Source of the DNA: CAZOIA01 sp964579675
Lineage (GTDB): Bacteria > Planctomycetota > Phycisphaerae > UBA1845 > PWPN01
DNA: 11,088 bases
NCBI GenBank assembly: GCA_964579675.1
Contig: CAZOIA010000183.1
Location: forward strand, 1-11,088
Direction: 5' to 3'
Part shown: one piece after another, positions 6,748-11,088 of the stretch
How positions within the stretch are numbered: the first letter of the stretch is position 1
How the letters are laid out: every line of letters begins with the position of its first letter
The notes under the pieces: generated by a model
What the model was told of the DNA's origin: nothing
The model's input: only the letters and a program-made list of their open reading frames with translations
The model's database searches: none
Position numbers and translations under genes: made by a program

Positions 6748-6865
6748 GGAACACCGTTTGCGCTCTTGGCTGAGCGTGCCAAGCCCGAGATCATAATGAT
6801 GACTACTCGTTTTCCACCTCCCGGTGTCCTCGTCTCTCCGCGGTAAGCTTCATGGCGAGTTGGCG

Positions 6866-9349
6866 ATGCGGGACATTGCAGACAAGTTTGTGGGAGGGAT
6901 CGAGCGGATTGATTCGCGTTTCTCGGGGACGAAACGGTCTTTGAGCCTGCGCGCGGTTGTTCTCGGCCTGGCCGGCGTGGCGCTGATCAGCGTGGCGGAG
7001 CCTTACAACCAGAACATCTATGAGAACACGATGCTGATCGGCAATCAGTTGCCGATCTCGGTCTTGTTCCTCGTCTTGCTGCTGGTACTGGTGGTCAATC
7101 CGGTGCTGATGCTCCTGCCCCGGGCGGCATCCCTGTTCGATCCCTCGCGGCTGGCGGTGGTGTGGACCTGTCTGCTGCCGGCGTCGTTCTGGATGTGGCG
7201 AGGTCCGGTGGACTTGAGCGTCCGTGAGACGCCGTCGAGTGGACTTCCCGGTCCGGTCGTCGGTCTGGTCTGGGGATTGACCGGGGTGTTGCTGTTGACG
7301 GCCGCCGTCATTGCGCACCGCCGTCGGGCGAGGGCCTCCGGGGGAGCGGCGGCGGAGCGATCACCGGCGCCGGCTTCCGCGTCGCTCGGGGCGAGGATCG
7401 CATCGGCTCTACTCCTGGCGGGGATCTGCCTGCTGCCGGTGCTGCTTGCCCCCGTCTTTTCCCGTTGGCTTGAGGGCGTGCCGCCAGAAGCGACGGACGG
7501 CCCAGCACTGATCATCCTGGCATACGGCTCGGCCACGCTGCTGCTGCTGGCGGTGAGTTGGCCGGTCGTCCGTGGGCTCGCGAGGGTGGAGCCTTTTTCG
7601 CCGGCCGAGCTGGTGGTCGTGATGACCATGATGCTCTCGGCCTGCGCGGTGATCTGGAGCGGGTTTCACCGCCTGTGGGCCCATCAGCTCGTCGCGCCGT
7701 TCTACCATCTGCAGACCTATCCCCGTTGGAAGCCGCTGGTCGAGTCGCTGCCCGCCTGGCTGGTCCCCTCAACCGAACCGGAAAACGTGGAGGTCATCTA
7801 CAACTTCTACGCCGGCGCATCGGGCGTGCCGTGGGGCGCGTGGGGGCTGACCGCCCTGGGCTGGGCGCCGTTCGTGCTTGCCTTCTTCGTCGGATCGTTC
7901 TTCCTGATGGCGTTGTTCCGGCGGCAGTGGGAGGAGGCGGAGAAACTGTCGTTCCCCCTGGCGGCGATTGCCCTTGAGACGCTGCGTCCCCCGTCGCCGG
8001 GTCGGATTCTCAACGACATGTTCCGCAGCAAGCTGTTCTGGTGGTCCGCGGGCGTGGTCGTGTGCCTCCAGACGCTCTACGGGCTGCACGTCTACTTCCC
8101 CGACTTCCCCGAGATCGTCTTGAAATACGACCTGCACGCCGCTCTGGAGACGCCGCCCTGGCGCCATCTGCCCCATTGGATCAGGGCCAAAGACGCCTTC
8201 TTCGTCGTGGTCGGCGTGTCGTTTTTCCTCTCGACCGAGATGTCATTCAGTCTGTGGGCATTCGTGATCATCCTCGGGCTCGTCGAGATGATCGGGAGGA
8301 ACTTCCAGTATCCCATCCAGGAGCACTTCGACGATCACCAGATCGGGGCGTACATAGCCTATGCCGGTGTGATCGTGTGGGTGGCCCGCGGGCACCTGGC
8401 CCGGGCGTTCCGGTCGATCTGGCGCGGGCCGGGACAAGCCGACACCCAGGACCAGTTGTCCGAACGCGCCGCCGCCGTCGGTTTTCTCCTCTGTTTTGCC
8501 ATCGCTGCCGCCTGGCTCACGGCGGCGGGCCTGCCCATGCAGGTGGCGGTCCTGGTGGCCCTGGTCATCTTCGTGCTCGCCCTGGTGATCGGGCGGGTGG
8601 TGGCGGAGTCCGGCCTGCTGTTCGTGCAGTACAACTGCTGGCCCCACCTGTTCGCCGAGGCCGCCTTCGGGCAACTGCTGACCCCCGGGACCCATGCCCT
8701 GATCCACTTCACCACCATCGCCCCGACCATGGACGCGCGGGAAGGGCTCATGCCCTACGCATTCAATGCCGCACGCATGGCCGACGGGGTCCAGCATATC
8801 AAGCGCCGGCGGAGACTCTTCGGGCTTTGGATCGTCTCGCTGATCCTCGCGTTGGTGCTGGCCGGGGCCGCCCAGTTGAGCATCGTCTACCGACGGGGGG
8901 CGACGCTCACCGACGAGCACGCCGGCCGATTGTTGCCCGAGAAGAACTACAACAGCTCCGCTGACTTCGCTGATCTGCTGCAGCAGTCCCCAGCCAAGAT
9001 CCACAGCGTCCGGGCCCGGCACGCCTCAGGCATCGCCACCGGTGCCGCCGTCGTGCTGGGGCTGTGCTTCCTGCGCCATCGGTTCCTCGCCTGGCCGCTC
9101 CATCCGATCGGGTTCATCATGGCAAACACGTATCCGATGCAGGTCTTCTGGCTGTCGATCATGCTCGGCTGGCTGTGCAAGTCGCTGGTCATGAGGCTCG
9201 GCGGCGTGCCGGTCTACCGCAAGCTGTGTCCGCTGTTTCTGGGCATGATCGTGGGGACCACTTTCAGCTCGATCTTCTGGATCCTGGTCAAGATCGCCAG
9301 CTACAGCGGCGGGGAGCAGGGCAAAGCCATCGTGTTCCTGCCCAGTTGA
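6866..9349 (+). CDS. DUF6785/DUF6784 multi-pass membrane protein, OPT-like
   Basis: This is a membrane protein of 827 residues from the ATG at 6866. A GTG at 6824 would add 14 residues; neither start has a clear ribosome binding site. The ATG is preferred because it leaves a short N-terminus before the first helix (about 31-48, SLRAVVLGLAGVALISVAEP). A dozen or more membrane helices are visible. Hallmarks of the DUF6785 part are YNFYAGASGVPWGAW (about 310-325) and RRQWEEAEKLSFPLA (from 352), then AESGLLFVQYNCWP (about 580). The DUF6784 part near the C-terminus has LHPIGFIMANTYPM (from 745) and GWLCKSLVMRLGGVPVYRKL. These families occur as pairs in Planctomycetota and resemble oligopeptide transporters; the substrate is unknown. 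A diguanylate cyclase gene follows 76 bases later on the same strand, probably in the same transcript. Confidence 0.85.
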   Translation: MRDIADKFVGGIERIDSRFSGTKRSLSLRAVVLGLAGVALISVAEPYNQNIYENTMLIGNQLPISVLFLVLLLVLVVNPVLMLLPRAASLFDPSRLAVVWTCLLPASFWMWRGPVDLSVRETPSSGLPGPVVGLVWGLTGVLLLTAAVIAHRRRARASGGAAAERSPAPASASLGARIASALLLAGICLLPVLLAPVFSRWLEGVPPEATDGPALIILAYGSATLLLLAVSWPVVRGLARVEPFSPAELVVVMTMMLSACAVIWSGFHRLWAHQLVAPFYHLQTYPRWKPLVESLPAWLVPSTEPENVEVIYNFYAGASGVPWGAWGLTALGWAPFVLAFFVGSFFLMALFRRQWEEAEKLSFPLAAIALETLRPPSPGRILNDMFRSKLFWWSAGVVVCLQTLYGLHVYFPDFPEIVLKYDLHAALETPPWRHLPHWIRAKDAFFVVVGVSFFLSTEMSFSLWAFVIILGLVEMIGRNFQYPIQEHFDDHQIGAYIAYAGVIVWVARGHLARAFRSIWRGPGQADTQDQLSERAAAVGFLLCFAIAAAWLTAAGLPMQVAVLVALVIFVLALVIGRVVAESGLLFVQYNCWPHLFAEAAFGQLLTPGTHALIHFTTIAPTMDAREGLMPYAFNAARMADGVQHIKRRRRLFGLWIVSLILALVLAGAAQLSIVYRRGATLTDEHAGRLLPEKNYNSSADFADLLQQSPAKIHSVRARHASGIATGAAVVLGLCFLRHRFLAWPLHPIGFIMANTYPMQVFWLSIMLGWLCKSLVMRLGGVPVYRKLCPLFLGMIVGTTFSSIFWILVKIASYSGGEQGKAIVFLPS

Positions 9350-9366
9350 CTGGTCCCCCACGTCCC

Positions 9367-9423
9367 ATATCCGAATTGACTGTCTACCGGGCGACTTACC
9401 CCTGGCCGGCAATTCGCCGATAT
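9367..9423 (+). promoter_or_regulatory. Inverted repeat ending just before the cyclase start codon
   Basis: ATATC (9367-9371) plus CGAATTG (9372-9378) are complementary to CAATTCG (9410-9416) plus GATAT (9419-9423). This gives a 12-bp stem with a two-base bulge and a 31-base loop. The right arm ends two bases before the ATG at 9426, and no Shine-Dalgarno sequence is visible. The arms could be an operator or an RNA stem that limits ribosome access. Confidence 0.45.
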
Positions 9424-9425
9424 CA

Positions 9426-10790
9426 ATGACCATGAAGAAGCGCCGGCCGCTCGGCCTTCAGCAGACCTTCTGGCTCGCGATCGGGTTAACCGTGACCTCC
9501 ATCATCCTGGGGGCGGTCGCGCTTTATCGGTACCAGCTCTATCGCGGTTGTCGCGACGCCCTGGACCAGCGCGTCAAGGCGATTGCCGAAACCTACGCTG
9601 CTCAAGTGGCCCCGCTGCTGTTGACCGGTTCCCGGGCCGAGGCGAGCTCGTTGGTCGAGAACGTCGCCTGGCACCCTGAATCCAGCCTCATCGCGATCCT
9701 GAACCCCCGAAACCAGACCCTGGCGATTCGGGGAGACGCCTTACTGCTTGAGCGGTGTCTGAAGCAGCCCGAAGCCGACATCCCCGGCAAAGGTACAACT
9801 GCCTGGCGTGTCCCCGGTGAACCGGACCGGCGGCTTCCGGAGTTGAGTCTGGCAGCGGCCGCCATCTGCGTCCAGAACTCGCCGGAACGGCTGGGCACCC
9901 TCGTGTACGCCGCCCGCCTGTCGGGCGCGGCAAGCGTGCCCGCCGAAGAGATGTGGAAGTTTGTTGCCTACCTGGTGCTCATCGCGGCCACGGGCATGGT
10001 GCTCGGGTTCCTGTGGCTCAAGCAGAAGGTGCTCAAACCGCTCGCCGATCTGGCCCGGGAATCCAAGCGGCGGGCCACCGGCAAGGCGGGCTCCCCCTTT
10101 CTGACCCACCGCCGGGATGAGATCGGCGACCTGGCCCGCGCCCTGGCCGACATGCGCCTCGACCTCGACCAATGGCAGGGGCGCGCCACCCGCCTGCAGC
10201 GATCCGTAGACGATCGTGTGGCCGACCAGACCCGCAAGATCACCCGCGAACTGAGGCAGGCCGAGAAGAAGATCTGGACCGACCCGCTCACCCGCCTGGG
10301 CAACCGGCGCTTGTTCGACGACAAGTTCGAAGAGATCTTTCGAGCCCAGGAGCAGGCGGGCCAGGATCTCTCCATCGTCATGGTTGACATCGACTACTTC
10401 AAAACCTTCAATGATTCCCTGGGACACAAGGCCGGCGACGGGCTCCTCACCTTCGTCGGCGAACTGCTCAAGCAATGCCTGCGCGAGCAGGACTTGGCTA
10501 TTCGATATGGCGGCGACGAGTTCCTGCTCATCCTGCCTGCGGTTGCCGCCAGGGATGCCCGGACCATCACCGAGCGCCTGATCCGGATGTTCGCCCAACA
10601 GGCCAAGGTCTTTACTGTCACTCCGAAGCCCACCATGAGTGCGGGCATCGCCTCGCTCCAGGAACATCAGCCTGCCACGCCCGCGGCCCTCCACGAACTG
10701 GCGGACCAGGCTCTCTACGACGCCAAGAATGCCGGCAAGTCCCAGGTGAGCATCTCCAGGCCACGCCGCCAGGCCGCCTTGAGACGCTGA
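9426..10790 (+). CDS. Membrane diguanylate cyclase with CHASE8-like sensor, HAMP and GGDEF domains
   Basis: This 454-residue enzyme should join two GTP molecules into cyclic di-GMP at the inner face of the membrane. Helix 1 is at about 14-36. An extracytoplasmic sensor of about 140 residues follows (37-176), with a pattern like CHASE8 (AEASSLVENVAWHPESSLIA, GTLVYAARL). Helix 2 is at about 177-198, a HAMP linker at about 199-253 ends in RRDEIGDLARAL, and a short coiled coil spans 254-283. The GGDEF domain (284-445) has DPLTRLGNRR, D321-IDYFK-FND, and an intact G362-G-D-E-F366 active site. R353-E-Q-D356 lies five residues before it, the standard inhibitory I-site, so product feedback is expected. 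No EAL or HD-GYP domain is present. The ATG at 9426 is used; an ATG two codons later is equally possible. The signal sensed is unknown. Confidence 0.93.
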   Translation: MTMKKRRPLGLQQTFWLAIGLTVTSIILGAVALYRYQLYRGCRDALDQRVKAIAETYAAQVAPLLLTGSRAEASSLVENVAWHPESSLIAILNPRNQTLAIRGDALLLERCLKQPEADIPGKGTTAWRVPGEPDRRLPELSLAAAAICVQNSPERLGTLVYAARLSGAASVPAEEMWKFVAYLVLIAATGMVLGFLWLKQKVLKPLADLARESKRRATGKAGSPFLTHRRDEIGDLARALADMRLDLDQWQGRATRLQRSVDDRVADQTRKITRELRQAEKKIWTDPLTRLGNRRLFDDKFEEIFRAQEQAGQDLSIVMVDIDYFKTFNDSLGHKAGDGLLTFVGELLKQCLREQDLAIRYGGDEFLLILPAVAARDARTITERLIRMFAQQAKVFTVTPKPTMSAGIASLQEHQPATPAALHELADQALYDAKNAGKSQVSISRPRRQAALRR

Positions 10791-10808
10791 GCCGCCCCGC
10801 GCGGCGGT
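10791..10808 (+). terminator. GC hairpin directly after the cyclase gene
   Basis: CCGCC (10792-10796) pairs with GGCGG (10803-10807) around a six-base loop, immediately after the stop codon. No T run follows, so it is not a standard intrinsic terminator; it may stabilise the 3' end. The stretch from here to 10985 contains no convincing gene on either strand, only a few small GC stems such as CCGG-GAC-CCGG near 10934-10944. Confidence 0.25.
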
Positions 10809-10985
10809 CCGACAGCAAAGTAACCATTCTTGGACTGGGAGTTCTGCCGTGCAGGAACCGCACACGGTCCCTCGCGACACCCTCGAAGTGCGACACCGTT
10901 CTCACGCAAGGAACAACACTCTGGACTGGGGATCCGGGACCCGGGGTCAGCTTACGGACAGGGAGCCGGCCAGCCGAGGCGGCAA

Positions 10986-11088
10986 CTACGCAAGCCGCCG
11001 TCTGAGCCACCCGACAATACCCAGCCCGATCACGCCGAGCACCACCGCCCCCGGGGCGGGGATCACGTAGACCTCATAGCTCACCCCG
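10986..11088 (-). CDS. C-terminal end of a PEP-CTERM protein (partial)
   Basis: The minus strand is open from the window edge to a TAG at 10988-10986 and gives 33 residues: GVSYEVYV, then IPAPGAVVLG, a hydrophobic helix (VIGLGIVG) and WLRRRLA. A short Pro-rich motif, one membrane helix and a final Arg cluster are the layout of the PEP-CTERM sorting signal, here the 'IPAPGA' form common in Planctomycetota. The signal is recognised by an exosortase (EpsH/XrtA family), which removes the tail during export. The rest of the gene lies beyond the window, so the mature function is unknown. The gene converges on the cyclase gene. Confidence 0.75.
   Translation of the reverse strand, partial: GVSYEVYVIPAPGAVVLGVIGLGIVGWLRRRLA

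Noticed and set aside
6796..6846. Short upstream frame MMTTRFPPPGVLVSPR before the DUF6785 gene, with a PPP stretch that could slow ribosomes
   Set aside because: It has no ribosome binding site and only one sequence is available, so a leader peptide cannot be supported.
8041..8964. 307-codon plus-strand frame inside the DUF6785 gene
   Set aside because: It is an Arg/Pro/Gly-rich shadow of the membrane protein frame, without recognisable motifs.
9741..10880. 379-codon minus-strand frame opposite the cyclase
   Set aside because: The opposite strand encodes clear HAMP and GGDEF motifs; this is a high-GC antisense frame.

Overview
The window most likely comes from an uncultured Planctomycetota bacterium, probably Phycisphaerae-like. 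The inference rests on high GC, secreted proteins ending in a dockerin-like Asp-rich double EF-hand tail, a paired DUF6785/DUF6784 membrane protein, a 'GHILRG..EPRCPECG' zinc ribbon on a membrane anchor, and a PEP-CTERM tail of the 'IPAPGA...GWLRRR' kind. No rRNA, tRNA, CRISPR array, transposase or phage gene was seen.

Layout. (1) Positions 1-313 are a leader with two related dyad elements, a TATAAT-like box and an 11-base tandem duplication ending at the ribosome binding site. (2) 314-2932 (+) is a secreted glycoside-hydrolase-20-like protein with thrombospondin type 3 repeats and a dockerin-like tail. (3) 2933-3163 is a structured leader. (4) 3164-5524 (+) is a second secreted protein: a probable mutarotase-like beta-sandwich, three Ig-like domains and the same dockerin-like tail. 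(5) 5525-5878 has no intact gene. It holds a broken third dockerin copy cut off where a hairpin repeat element starts. (6) 5879-6256 and 6391-6597 (-) encode a small lipoprotein and a small membrane zinc-ribbon protein, separated by a second copy of the hairpin element. (7) 6598-6865 is a divergent intergenic region with a strong palindrome. (8) 6866-9349 (+) is the DUF6785/DUF6784 multi-pass membrane protein, followed 76 bases later by a CHASE8-like/HAMP/GGDEF diguanylate cyclase (9426-10790). (9) On the minus strand at the right edge lies the last 33 codons of a PEP-CTERM protein.

How it may work together (inference). The two dockerin-tailed proteins look like exported glycan-binding or glycan-processing proteins sharing an attachment tail. 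The DUF6785 protein resembles an oligopeptide-transporter-type membrane protein and may be co-transcribed with a membrane cyclase that makes c-di-GMP. No single new system is proven. The best leads are the two-copy hairpin element (5751-5831 and 6300-6387), the dockerin remnant ending at one copy, the almost identical dockerin DNA in two otherwise unrelated genes, and the inverted repeat just before the cyclase start.
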